64,000 nt of DNA. Source: JADGOV01 sp963814355 (GTDB lineage: Bacteria > Actinomycetota > Actinomycetes > JADGOV01). This document shows, piece by piece, positions 1 to 8,268 of this stretch. Made by a program: the position numbers and the translations under genes. The notes beneath the pieces were generated by a model, which did not search any database, was not told the DNA's origin, and worked only from the letters and a program-made list of their open reading frames with translations. The stretch is taken from assembly GCA_963814355.1 (NCBI GenBank), contig CAWFCZ010000023.1, forward strand, positions 106,530-170,529. Direction: 5' to 3'. Numbering within the stretch: position 1 is the stretch's first letter; each line of letters starts with the position of its first letter.

Positions 1-1256
1 CGGCGACCAGCCAACCAGCCATACGGCGGGACCCACCAGAACCAGCACACCGGACCACTGACCCATCACCTGCCGAAAGGCCGCGCCGCTGACGCCCGGG
101 CCACCCACCTCGTGCGGCGCGACGACCGTGATCAGCGCTGCTGTCGTACCCAGCGCCAGGGCCGAGCCGATCAGGGCGATTCCCAGGTACCCCCACAACA
201 CCCGAGCCGGCGCAGCCCCGGTGGCACGCAAACACTCGGTTGGTCCACGACGTTCCGCCGCCGCCGCCTCCTGCGTGGTCCGGATGCCAAGAGCCGCGAC
301 GACGATGGCGACGAGCATGCCGATATATCCGAAGAACGCCGAGACCGGATCTCCGCCGCCAAGCTGGGCCTCGAGGAACCCGCCCGACAGCCGCCCAGAC
401 CAGCCCGAGGGGCGAGGACACCCTGACCCGGCGAACCTTCGACGTCGAGGCCCGTACCAGGCTTCCGCCGAGCTCGCTGGATCGTTCCAACGCCAACGCC
501 AACGCGACGAAGGCGAGCGAAGACCACAACGCCCGAAACGATCAGCGGTCCCGGGCTGTCAGAGGTAAAGGGCCCCACCGTGGCGCGCAGCCCCAGGGGA
601 GTGATCCGATTGAGCCAGGCGTGGTGACGGTTGTCGGCCAGGGCTCGAAGCGCGTAGCAGCCGGCCAGCGCCAACGCGCCGGCCACCCGGGCCGACCAAC
701 CGGTGGGGAAGACCCGGGCAAGGACGACGGTGACCAGGGCCATCAGCACAAATGTGAGGGCGACCACCGACCCGAACGCGAGCGATCCCGTCCAGTCGGC
801 GCCCTCGACCTCTCCGGCCCGGAAGCCCACCCCTGCGGCGCTCACCAGGCCCAGCAGAGCGCCTACTACCCCAAGTACCGCGAACGTGGCCGTCAGCGGG
901 GCCAGTCGTCCCAGCCCGGCCGATCGCAGCAGTTCGATGGTCCCGTCCTGTTCGGCGGTACGGCTGAGACGCACGGCCATCAGAACGCCCAGCACCGCCA
1001 CGAGCAGGGTAAGGAACGCGCCGATCTTCCAGGCGAAGAGCTGACCCGGACTCCCCGGGTCTGGCAGGCGTCCGTAGAGCAAAGTGGTAGCCGCGTCCCG
1101 CTGGGCGAGTTCGACCGCAGCCCGACGGGCCGCCTCGTCAGGGTAGGTCGATGCGTACGACGGCAGCGTGCCCAGAACGAGGCCGCCGACGATGACGAGC
1201 CAGGTTATCGTCCAGGAGGCGTAGCGCCGTGCCACGAGAGCGAGGAGCGACCTCAT
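1..1256 (-). pseudogene. ABC-2 type exporter permease, partial and frameshifted
   Basis: This would be the membrane subunit of a drug- or lipid-type ABC exporter. The ATG at 1256 overlaps the stop of the ATPase gene upstream, so the two are translationally coupled. Hydrophobic segments follow residues 15-35, 80-100 and 120-145 and recur later. The frame breaks near 517-522 and again near 400-412, where a run of four G lies. Past each break the hydrophobic translation continues in another frame to the window edge, for example with an AFFGYIGMLVAIVV stretch. The protein therefore looks complete except for two single-base shifts, and its C terminus lies outside the window. The family (ABC-2, tetronasin-type) is inferred from topology and from the ATPase and MerR partners. 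Confidence 0.7.
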
Positions 1257-2167
1257 CGGGCGGCGACTTCGTAGTGCCTCAGGAACAGGTCGTCCAGCGT
1301 GGCCGGGGTGCACGTCACCGCCTCGGCGCCGCATCTCACCAGCAGGCCGAGGATGGTGTTGACGTCGGCACCGGCGACGCGAGCGTCCACCGAACCCTCC
1401 TCGGACACGCGCCCGGATACCGCGAGCCGGCCCAGGGCGCAGCGGAGCTCGCCGATCCGATCCGACGCCACGGTCGCGGTGATGGAGGAGGCGGCGAGGT
1501 GGCGCATCTGGGCGACCTGTCCCGACTCCACGAGTCTGCCGTCCTTGATGATCGTGACGGCCCCGCACAGCTCTTCGACCTCGTGGAGGATGTGGCTGGA
1601 CAGCAACACCGTCCGGCCCTGGGCGACCGCCTCATGCACCGCAGCGCTGGAACAGGTCCTCCATCAGCGGGTCCAGGCCCGAGGTCGGCTCGTCCAGCAC
1701 CAGCAGGTCTGTGCGTGCCGACAAGGCGGCGATGAGGAGCACCTTCTGCCGGTTGCCCTTCGAGTACGTACATCTTGCGACGGGTGTCGAGGGCGAAGTC
1801 TGCGACCAGGCGCTTCTCGACCGCCGGGTCGTAGGCGCCGCGGATTCCGGCCAGCGCGTCGAGAACCTGCTGCCCGCTCGGGCTGGGCCATAACGCCACT
1901 TCACCGGGTACGTAGGAAACCTGCCTGCTCACCTCCGCCGGCCGTGTCGCGGGGTCGAGCCCGAGCACCGAGACCTGCCCCGCTGTCCGTCGATAAAGGC
2001 CCAGCAGGACCCGCAAGGTCGTCGACTTCCCGGCGCCCGTTGGGTCCCAGGAACCCGTGCACCTCCCCGCGCCGTACGCACAGGTCGAGGCCGTCCACGG
2101 CCCGGAAATGGCCAAACTGCTTGACCAGGCCCTGAACGGAGATCGCCGGGCCGTCGCTGGTGTTCAT
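1253..2167 (-). pseudogene. ABC exporter ATP-binding subunit with three frameshifts
   Basis: This is the ATPase of the exporter whose permease follows it. In three frames the sequence gives an N-terminal FLGPNG, a GAGKSTTLRVLLGL Walker A, a KGNRQKV signature-like region, LLVLDEPTSGLDP (Walker B) and SSHILHEVEELC (H-loop). All motifs of a drug-type ATPase of about 300 residues are therefore present, but the frame shifts three times. The first shift is at the CCC run 2036-2038, where one extra base breaks the P-loop. The others are near 1770 and near 1640. Removing one base restores the P-loop exactly. The perfect conservation around each shift suggests base-calling errors or very recent mutation rather than old decay. 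Confidence 0.8.
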
Positions 2168-2960
2168 CGCCGCCTTGTTCCTCGATCATGGTTACCAGCT
2201 TGGTCATGACAGGTGGTCCGAGCCGCTTCTCGCGGTCGTCGCCGGTGGCCAGGAACAGGTCGTACAACCGGCGCAGCCCGTCGACGTCGATGGTCTGTGC
2301 CACCTCGGGAAGTCGCTCGCCGTAGCGGTCGCGGATACGCGCGACATTCGCCGTGGCGATCCGCTCGACGTCCTCGTCGGTGAGTTCCGAGGTGAGCACC
2401 TCACGGAAGGCGTTCAGGCTTGCGGCGCGGGACTGATCGTCTAGTGCCGCGAAGAGGAGTTCGGCTTCGGGGGGTACATCACCGCGTAGGTAGGCGAGCT
2501 CCAGGAAGTCTCGCTCGCGCCGTACCCCGTTACGGGTCGTGTCGTCGGGCGCGGCCTGCGCCAACACATCGTAGAAGGCCACCACCCGAGGCGGCATCGG
2601 CGACAGGGACTGGCCGCCCTCGACGGTGGCCACCAAGGTGACGAGCCGGTCGCGCTGAGCGGTCAGGCTCTCGATCCGCTCACCCAAGATGTCCAGGGTG
2701 GCCCGCAGGTCGGTCACCACCGCGTCTGGCCGGTCACCGCGGCCGTGATCCGGCGGCACCGAAAGGGCGGCCCCGATAGCGGCGAGTGGGAGGCCCGAAT
2801 CGGCCAACCAGCGGATCCGGCCGACCCGGGCGACGTGTGAGACGTCATAGTCCCGCCGACCGTCGCGCACGGCCGGCACAGGCAACAAGCCGACCTGATG
2901 GTAATAGCGAACCGTCCGGACGGTCGTCCCGGTCAGCTCGGCGACGTCCTTGACCTGCAT
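1929..2960 (-). CDS. MerR-family regulator of the adjacent ABC exporter
   Basis: The ATG at 2960 begins a winged-helix MerR DNA-binding domain (residues 1-70, with a VRTVRYYHQVGLLP motif). A helical dimerisation segment follows (about 90-125, with ERIESLTAQRDRL), then a TipA/DUF-like helical effector domain to about residue 265. The homologous part seems to stop near 2163, where the ATPase gene begins. As read, the frame runs 230 bases into that gene, so a further single-base shift near the 3' end is likely. MerR regulators of this layout usually control the exporter that follows. Candidate operator: the dyad at 2975-2995, just upstream of the start. Confidence 0.75.
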   Translation of the reverse strand: MQVKDVAELTGTTVRTVRYYHQVGLLPVPAVRDGRRDYDVSHVARVGRIRWLADSGLPLAAIGAALSVPPDHGRGDRPDAVVTDLRATLDILGERIESLTAQRDRLVTLVATVEGGQSLSPMPPRVVAFYDVLAQAAPDDTTRNGVRRERDFLELAYLRGDVPPEAELLFAALDDQSRAASLNAFREVLTSELTDEDVERIATANVARIRDRYGERLPEVAQTIDVDGLRRLYDLFLATGDDREKRLGPPVMTKLVTMIEEQGGDEHQRRPGDLRSGPGQAVWPFPGRGRPRPVRTARGGARVPGTQRAPGSRRPCGSCWAFIDGQRGRSRCSGSTPRHGRRR

Positions 2961-2974
2961 GTCAGCAGTTTCCA

Positions 2975-2995
2975 GCTGTGACGTGACGTCACAGC
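2975..2995. promoter_or_regulatory. 21-bp dyad upstream of the merR gene
   Basis: Two perfect 10-base arms, GCTGTGACGT and ACGTCACAGC, flank a single G. The centre lies about 25 bases before the MerR start codon. Position and symmetry fit an autoregulatory MerR operator within the promoter spacer. The assignment of the binding protein is inference. Confidence 0.6.
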
Positions 2996-3073
2996 AACAA
3001 CCGCGCTGAGGCGAATTGTTCGTGGCGGCCCCGCGTCAGAGTCGTTCACCCAACCGGCCTCGACCCTGTCGAT

Positions 3074-3235
3074 GTGACTCGCCGGATCAACCAGGTGTTG
3101 GTCCATTACGAGGAGCACGGCGGCAGAGTGCCGCTCGTTGCGCTTCACGGCGCCGGGGTCGATCATCGCGAAATCGAGTCCGCAATCGAGGGCGCTATTT
3201 CCGGCGCGGGCTACCGGGTCGGGCACCTTCTCGCA
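3074..3235 (+). pseudogene. N-terminal stub of an alpha/beta hydrolase
   Basis: A GTG start opens a reading frame that resembles the first 50 residues of an alpha/beta hydrolase: a VLVHYEEHG strand, then VPLVALHGAGVDHRE with the oxyanion-hole HG motif. Similarity ends after about residue 50, well before any nucleophile elbow, and the frame runs into the 13-bp tandem repeat array. This is a truncated remnant without catalytic residues. Confidence 0.6.
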
Positions 3236-3273
3236 CCGACCTTGATCGCGGCCAGACGATGCGGCGACTCGGC

Positions 3274-3377
3274 GTGGTCGGCTGGGGTGGTCGCCTCGGG
3301 TGGTCGCCTCGGGTGGTCGCCTGGGGTGGTCGGCCGGAGTGGTCGGCCGGAGTGGTCGGCCGGAGTGGTCGGCTGAA
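3274..3377 (+). repeat. 13-bp tandem repeat, eight copies
   Basis: Eight contiguous 13-base units begin with GTGGTCG. The variants are GTGGTCGGCTGGG, GTGGTCGCCTCGG (twice), GTGGTCGCCTGGG, GTGGTCGGCCGGA (three times) and GTGGTCGGCTGAA. Thirteen is not a multiple of three, so the array does not preserve a frame. It ends 6 bases before the stop codon of the ECF sigma factor gene. Adjacent identical units indicate slippage expansion. Confidence 0.9.
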
Positions 3378-3382
3378 TTGGT

Positions 3383-4585
3383 CTATGGCGTGCCGGCCCG
3401 CACGCGGGCGGCCTGGCGGACCAGGTGGTCGCGCTCGGCGACGTTCGTGGCCCGGCGGGCTGCCGCTGCGTACGCCAGGCCGGCGGCCGGGGGGTCACCG
3501 CCCAGCTCGTGCAGGTAGCCGCGGACGGCGTGCCAACGGTGCCGCTCGCCGATCACCTCACGCAGCCGGTCGGTCTCGCGCAACCCGGCGGCGGCGCCCA
3601 GGACGTGGCCGACCGCGACCGCGCGCCCGAGGACCGCGGCGGGGTCCTGGCGCACCGGGTCGTCGGTGAGGGCGACCAGGTCGTCGTACCAGGCGAGGAT
3701 CTGCGGCCAGTCGGTCTCCTCGGCGCTTGCCGCGTCGTCGTGCAGGGCAGCGATCGCGGCCTCGACCTGGTAGCGGCCGGGGCGACGTTCCTCGGTCTGC
3801 ATGGCCAGCGCCGACTGCACGACGCGCACGCCCTCGGCGATCTCGCGGGTGTCCCAGCGGGCGCGGTCCTGCCGGTCGAGCGTCACGATCCGGCCCTCGG
3901 GGTCGATTCGCGCCGGGAGGCGGGCGTGGTTGAGGAGCATCAGCGCGAGCAGCCCACGCGCCTCCGGCTCCTCAGTGGCGAGGGTGAGTTGGCGGGCGAG
4001 CCGGACCGCCTCGCCGGCCAGGTCGACCCGGCCCTCGTGGCCGGCCGTGTAGACGAGGTAGAGCACGCGCAGCACGACGGCGAGGTCGCCCGGCCGGTCC
4101 AGGCGGCGGCCCTGCAGGGCGCGCTTGGCGCGGCTGATCCGCTGCGCCATCGTCGCCTCCGGGACGTAGAAGGCGTCGGCGATCTCGCGGGTGGTGAGGC
4201 CGCCGACGGCGCGTAGGGTCAACGCCATCTGGGAGGCGGGCGTGAGGTCGGGGTGGCAGCAGCAGAAGAGGAGAAAGAGGGTGTCGTCGCCCTCCTCGGT
4301 GGCGGCGGGCCGAGGCTCCGCGTACGTCGCCCCCTCGCGGCGGTAACGGGCGGCCTCGCTGCGGCGAGCGTCGACGAGCCGCCGGGTCGCCACCGTCGCC
4401 AGCCACCCGCGCGGGTCGCGCGGCGGGTGGTCGGGCCACACCCGCAGCGCCTCCAGCAACGCCTCCTGAAGCGCGTCCTCGGCGGCGTCGAAGTCCTCGC
4501 CCCGCCGGAGCAGGCCCGCGAGCACCCGCGGGGCGAGGGCGCGCAGCGCGCCCTCGTCCAGCGGGCGCATCGGCTCATCGATCAC
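3383..4585 (-). CDS. ECF sigma factor, ECF42 type, with C-terminal helical extension
   Basis: This 400-residue alternative sigma factor would direct RNA polymerase to its own stress promoters. Region 2 lies at about residues 15-80 (DAAEDALQEALLEALRVWP, then GWLATVATRRLVDARR). Region 4 lies at about 110-165 (GGLTTREIADAFYVPEATMAQRISRAKRAL). The remaining 230 residues are helical, TPR-like, and contain HARLPARIDPEGRIVTLDRQD, a hallmark of ECF42. The GTG at 4585 follows the DGPF-type partner gene by 6 bases; an in-frame ATG at 4570 is possible. ECF42 factors typically lack an anti-sigma factor and use the C-terminal extension for activity control (known of the family). A candidate autoregulated promoter lies at 5053-5079. 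Confidence 0.92.
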   Translation of the reverse strand: MIDEPMRPLDEGALRALAPRVLAGLLRRGEDFDAAEDALQEALLEALRVWPDHPPRDPRGWLATVATRRLVDARRSEAARYRREGATYAEPRPAATEEGDDTLFLLFCCCHPDLTPASQMALTLRAVGGLTTREIADAFYVPEATMAQRISRAKRALQGRRLDRPGDLAVVLRVLYLVYTAGHEGRVDLAGEAVRLARQLTLATEEPEARGLLALMLLNHARLPARIDPEGRIVTLDRQDRARWDTREIAEGVRVVQSALAMQTEERRPGRYQVEAAIAALHDDAASAEETDWPQILAWYDDLVALTDDPVRQDPAAVLGRAVAVGHVLGAAAGLRETDRLREVIGERHRWHAVRGYLHELGGDPPAAGLAYAAAARRATNVAERDHLVRQAARVRAGTP

Positions 4586-4591
4586 GGTGGG

Positions 4592-5002
4592 TCAGTCATC
4601 CGACGGCGCCTCGGACATGACCTCCCGGACATCGATCCACTCATACAGCGGCTCCCCGCCCGGGCCGGGCTCGGAGGAGACGTAGGCAGCGAGCTCGACC
4701 GCGCGCTCGTGCGACTCCACGTCGATCATGTACCAGCCCGCCACCAGGTCACTGGTCTCGGGCAGCGGGCCGTCGGTAGTGACCGGCGCCGCGTCCGGGC
4801 CGCCGTAGCGCACCCAGGTGCGCGCCGGGGTGAGCGCCTGCCCGTCGACGTACTCTCCGCTCTCCTGGAGCAGCTCACCGACATGGTGAAGGAACGCCAT
4901 GTGCGCCTCCACGTCCTCGGGGGCCCACTGGTCCATCGGGGGGAACGGACGGTGCGGCTCCGGGCCGCCGCGGTATTGCTTGAGAAGCAGGTACTTCGGC
5001 AT
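4592..5002 (-). CDS. YCII/DGPF-domain protein, ECF42 partner
   Basis: This 136-residue cytoplasmic protein starts with MPKYLLLKQYRGGPEP and carries a TTDGPLPETSDLVAGWYMIDV segment, the DGPF-type motif (here DGPL). Families of this kind are the genomic partners and regulon members of ECF42 sigma factors. Their enzymatic role is unknown, though the fold resembles a ferredoxin-like YciI dimer. The gene sits directly upstream of the sigma factor with a 6-base gap, so the two form an operon. A candidate TGTCGA promoter lies about 50 bases upstream of the ATG. Confidence 0.9.
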   Translation of the reverse strand: MPKYLLLKQYRGGPEPHRPFPPMDQWAPEDVEAHMAFLHHVGELLQESGEYVDGQALTPARTWVRYGGPDAAPVTTDGPLPETSDLVAGWYMIDVESHERAVELAAYVSSEPGPGGEPLYEWIDVREVMSEAPSDD

Positions 5003-5052
5003 CGTGATCTCCTATGTCCTGGGCCGCGCCTGTCGTAGCCCCTCACCTGGTG

Positions 5053-5079
5053 AGCGGAGCCAGGCAGAGCTTCTCGACA
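5053..5079 (-). promoter_or_regulatory. candidate ECF42 promoter, module 1
   Basis: Read on the minus strand, TGTCGA is followed after exactly 17 bases by CGCT. The same -35 element and spacing occur upstream of the second module (7560-7586). As I recall it, the ECF42 -35 consensus is TGTCGA with a CG-rich -10. Predicted transcription would start about 45 bases before the DGPF-type gene. Confidence 0.5.
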
Positions 5080-5268
5080 TGGAATCACTTGTTTGACTGC
5101 GCGACCGTCACCTCCGGGGGCGGTCCATCGGTACGTCGCTCCTGTCGCGAGGAACGGCGGCTCATGGTGCGGGCGCCAACCATCGCCCCCGCCACAGATG
5201 CTCCGTGGTCCGTTCAGCCGCGTGCTGTTCTTCGTGCGCTACCGCGTCATGCCGTTCGGCTGAGAGTC

Positions 5269-6511
5269 TCAATCCTTTGGGCGCCGGCCCTGCAGGTACG
5301 CCCGGACGGCGAGGTCGTCGGTTAGTTCGATGGCGCGGTCATACGCCGCGCGCGCTGCGGCGGGGTCCCCGGCTTCGGCGAGCAGGTGTGCACGGGTCGC
5401 CCAGAACGGCTGGAAGTGCTCGCCCGGGTCGGGAAGGGCGGCAAGTCCGGCGGCAGGCCCCTCGAGCCGACCGACCACGGCCGAACGCGCAACCTGGAGG
5501 CCGAGCGTCGGTGCCACGCTGAGCAACGCGTCGTACAGCGTCCGCAGCGCACCCCAGTCGGTCGTGCCGGTGCGTGCGCGATCGGCATGGACGGCCTGGA
5601 TGGCGGCCTCGAGCCGGAATCGACTGGCGCCACCGCCACGCGACGCTCGCCGCAGGTAGGCCTCGCCCTCGGCCAACAGCTCGGTGTCCCAGCGCGCGGG
5701 ATTCTTGCTCATCGAGAGGCACGAAGCGGTCGGGCGCAGCGGCCCTGCGGCGCGCGAGCAGCAGGGTCACCAGGGCCGCGAGCCCCCACGCCTCGGGCTC
5801 GTCGTCGAGCAGGGCGGCGAGGGTGACGGCGAGGTACTGCGCCTCGTGTGCCATCGAGGCCTCGACCGGGACCCGACCCACCTCCCGCGTGGCGATCGCG
5901 GTGCACCCGTAGACCGCCTCCAGCACCGCAGGTAACCGCTCGGCCATCACGGCACGGTCAGGCACTACGAAGGGGATCCGCGCGTCCTTGATGCGTCGCT
6001 TCGCCCGGACCAACCGCTGCGCCATGGCCGGCGAAGGTAGGGCGTACGCCGCGGCGATCTGTCCGGCCTCGAAACCGAGGACCGTCTGCAACATCAGCGG
6101 TGTACGGATCACCGCGTCGATCGCGGGGTGAGCGCAGACGAACAACAGGGCCAGGCGGCGCTCCGGGATCGCGTCCGGGTCGACCTCGTCGAACGGATGG
6201 GTGGCGTCGCGACCGAAGTCCGTCGCGGCCTCCAGCGGGGCCCGGCTTCGCGCGGCGGCGGACTTCCACTCGTCGCGCTGCCGGTTGCGGGCCACGGTGA
6301 GCAGCCAGCCTTCCGGGTTGTCGGGCACGCCCCTCGACGGCCACCTCAGCAGCGCCAGCTCGAACGCGCCGGACAAGGCGTCCTCGGCGAGCTGGAGGTC
6401 ACGCGTCGGTGCCGCGAGCACGGCGACGAGGCGACCATAGGACGCCCGCGCGGCCTCCTCGGCTGCGGCGCGGGCGCGTTGCTGGGGATCGCCCGTCGAG
6501 GGACCGCTCAC
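5269..6511 (-). pseudogene. second ECF42 sigma factor, frameshifted
   Basis: The GTG at 6511 overlaps the stop of the upstream YCII gene (GTGA). Region 2 (LQLAEDALSGAFELALLRWP and GWLLTVARNRQRDEWK) and region 4 (GFEAGQIAAAYALPSPAMAQRLVRAKRRI) are followed by the ECF42 helical extension with RFVPLDEQE. The frame shifts once near 5698-5708. The rest of the extension (NPARWDTELLAEGEAYL to the stop at 5269) continues in another frame. Joined, it would be about 413 residues, the usual ECF42 length. One extra or missing base explains everything, so this may be a working gene misread in assembly. Confidence 0.8.
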
Positions 6512-6885
6512 GCGTTGGGCAGCCAACGGCCGTCGACGACGTGCGTCGCGCCGGGCCGGATCTCGACCGCGCCCCACCACAGCGACGGCGCCTGCCGAGC
6601 CCAGCCGATGGCCGCGTCGAGGTCGTCGACGTCGAGGACGAAGGTGCCGCCGAGCTGCTCCCTGGTGTCGGCGTATGGCCCATCCTGGACCCGCAGGGCA
6701 CCCTCGACCATCCGCAGCGTCGTGCTCGATGTCGAGGGTTGCAACACCTCAGCGCTCAGCAGGACCCCGGCCTCGTGCAGCGTCGCCGCGTAGCTGGCGA
6801 AAGCCCGCTGACCTTCCTTGATGGCCTCGACACCGGCTGAGTCGGCGGTCTCCTCCGTGTAGTGCAGCATCAGTGTGTAGCGCAT
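6508..6885 (-). CDS. YCII/DGPF-domain protein, second ECF42 partner
   Basis: This 125-residue protein has the canonical motif VQDGPYADTREQLGGTFVLDV at about residues 67-87, plus the C-terminal PSLWWGAVEIRP. It is the DGPF partner of the sigma factor that overlaps its 3' end. Gene order is reductase (6915-7505), this gene, then the sigma factor, all on one strand with a 29-base gap and a 4-base overlap. They therefore probably form one transcript from the TGTCGA promoter at 7560-7586. Biochemical function is not known for the family. Confidence 0.9.
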   Translation of the reverse strand: MRYTLMLHYTEETADSAGVEAIKEGQRAFASYAATLHEAGVLLSAEVLQPSTSSTTLRMVEGALRVQDGPYADTREQLGGTFVLDVDDLDAAIGWARQAPSLWWGAVEIRPGATHVVDGRWLPNA

Positions 6886-6914
6886 CGGGTCCCCTCAGGT
6901 CTTTCTCGCGTGGC

Positions 6915-7505
6915 TCACGGCGTCTTCTTCACGGAATACTGCGCAATGATGACACCGGTCGTGGTCGTCAACGAGCGCGTCAACGTGAGATCGGTGCGGT
7001 CCGCAGCGCCGAAAAGTTGGGTGCCCGAGCCGAGCACGATTGGGTGGATCTGCAGGATGTACTCGTCTACCAACCCGGCAACGTGCAGGGAACGGATCAG
7101 CTCACCGCTACCCATCACGGTCAGCGCGCCGTCCACTTGCGGCTTCAGCGACGCGACGGTCTCGGCGGCGTCACCGGCGAGCATGGTGGTGTTCGGGTAC
7201 GCCGCCGCAGCCGCCGCCGAGCGCGACACGACCCATTTCGGCGAGTCGACCAGCACCTCGGTGAACGGGTTGGGATCGGGCGTGGTGGTCCAGTAGCCGA
7301 GCAGGTCCTCGTAGGTGCGGCGGCCAAACAGCAGGCCGACCGTGGCGGCCATGCCTTCACCGACGAATTGCATCGCGACGTCGTCGGAGTAGCCGTCGCC
7401 CCACCCCCCATGGGAGAAGCCGCCGCGGGTGTCCTCCTCCGCACGGCCCACACCCTGCATGACGCCGTCGAGAGTGACGCTCTGGAAGACGCTGATCGTG
7501 CCCAT
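6915..7505 (-). CDS. RibD C-terminal/dihydrofolate reductase-like protein
   Basis: This 196-residue NADPH-type reductase fold belongs to the YyaP/YwjB group. It starts MGTISVFQSVTLDGVMQG, continues with LLFGRRTYEDLLGYW, and has the nucleotide-loop-like LTVMGSGELIRSLHVAGLVDEY and HPIVLGSGTQLFG. The ATG at 7505 is chosen because AAGGAG lies 8 bases upstream; an open frame continues further 5' without similarity. Such proteins are frequent members of ECF42 regulons, and the gene lies first in that operon here. The substrate is unknown: the family includes deaminase-reductases of riboflavin synthesis, but this stand-alone domain need not act there. Confidence 0.88.
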   Translation of the reverse strand: MGTISVFQSVTLDGVMQGVGRAEEDTRGGFSHGGWGDGYSDDVAMQFVGEGMAATVGLLFGRRTYEDLLGYWTTTPDPNPFTEVLVDSPKWVVSRSAAAAAAYPNTTMLAGDAAETVASLKPQVDGALTVMGSGELIRSLHVAGLVDEYILQIHPIVLGSGTQLFGAADRTDLTLTRSLTTTTGVIIAQYSVKKTP

Positions 7506-7559
7506 AATGAAGCTCCTTCGGCTCGGATCTCCTGGACGGCTGGGTCCGTCTGGGTCTGT

Positions 7560-7586
7560 GACGAGACGGGCCTCGGCCAATCGACA
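7560..7586 (-). promoter_or_regulatory. candidate ECF42 promoter, module 2
   Basis: On the minus strand TGTCGA is followed after 17 bases by CGTC, matching the element at 5053-5079 in sequence and spacing. It would start a transcript about 50 bases before the reductase ATG. That transcript would carry the reductase, the DGPF protein and the second sigma factor. Confidence 0.5.
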
Positions 7587-7589
7587 GGT

Positions 7590-8040
7590 CAGCGGCACGG
7601 TGCGGGTCGTCGTGGGCATCCTCAGGTGCTCAACGCGCGAGGCGGCTTCGCCACCGACGCCGTCGACGACGGCGTTCTTCGCGAACAGGGTCCAGACCTA
7701 CGGCGGGTGGAAGAGCAACAACAGCCTCGACTCCTACTACCGCCGCACCAGGGACGCGCGCCCGGAAGACTGACGCGCTGGCGAGCTGCGCGTGTTGGAG
7801 CGCCTGGGCTGCCCGGTGGCTGGCGCTGCGCGGGATGCCCTGCCGCTTCCTCGAGGATCGACCCGCACCCGGCTCGCCGGAATCGAGGCGTCCAGGGTGC
7901 CGGACTCGTTCGAGCGGTCGTCTCGAACTCGGGCTACAACGCGCTGTAGGTCACTGGCGGGGTCTACGCCGGTCGGGTGCAACAGTTCGGCGGTTTGGTG
8001 GTCGATGAGCAGTCATCGACATTCGTCGTCAGGCCGATCT
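7590..8040. other. non-coding stretch with no recognised gene
   Basis: I see no intact gene here. A plus-strand frame ending at 7773 contains a plausible protein-like end (YGGWKSNNSLDSYYRRTRD) but no start or recognisable family. It may be the tail of a lost gene. Confidence 0.4.
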
Positions 8041-8056
8041 ACCTGTGAGGATTTCG

Positions 8057-8268
8057 ATGAGTGTTCCATTTCGCAGGGCGGGGTCTGCAGCAGCAGTCGC
8101 GGCTTGGGACCAGGTGGACGGGAAGGTGGCCAGGCGCGGCCGGTTGGCCGGTGCGGCGCTGGTGGTGGTCCTGCTGGCAGTGAGCATGTTCGCGGTGTGG
8201 TCCTCCCAGGCCACCGATCGGGCATCGAGTCGCGCGGTGCTGGCCAACGGCCTGTCGGATGACTACTA
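8057..8268 (+). pseudogene. 5' part of a GGDEF-EAL gene, cut by the IS630 element
   Basis: The ATG at 8057 is chosen because GAGGA lies 5 bases upstream; an in-frame GTG at 8045 is possible. The fragment encodes a basic N terminus and one membrane helix (GAALVVVLLAVSMFAVW), then ends at a TAA made by the insertion. If the element and one TA copy are removed (8269-9389), the codon becomes TAT. The frame then runs directly into the sensor and GGDEF-EAL parts that start at 9388. This is the membrane anchor of that protein. Confidence 0.85.

Noticed and set aside
3274..3377. Array considered as a CRISPR or a coding repeat
   Set aside because: Units are 13 bp with no spacers, and the period breaks the reading frame.
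7590..8040. YGGWKSNNSLDSYYRRTRD tail as a phage integrase end
   Set aside because: The stretch is too short and no catalytic motifs are present, so it was left unassigned.
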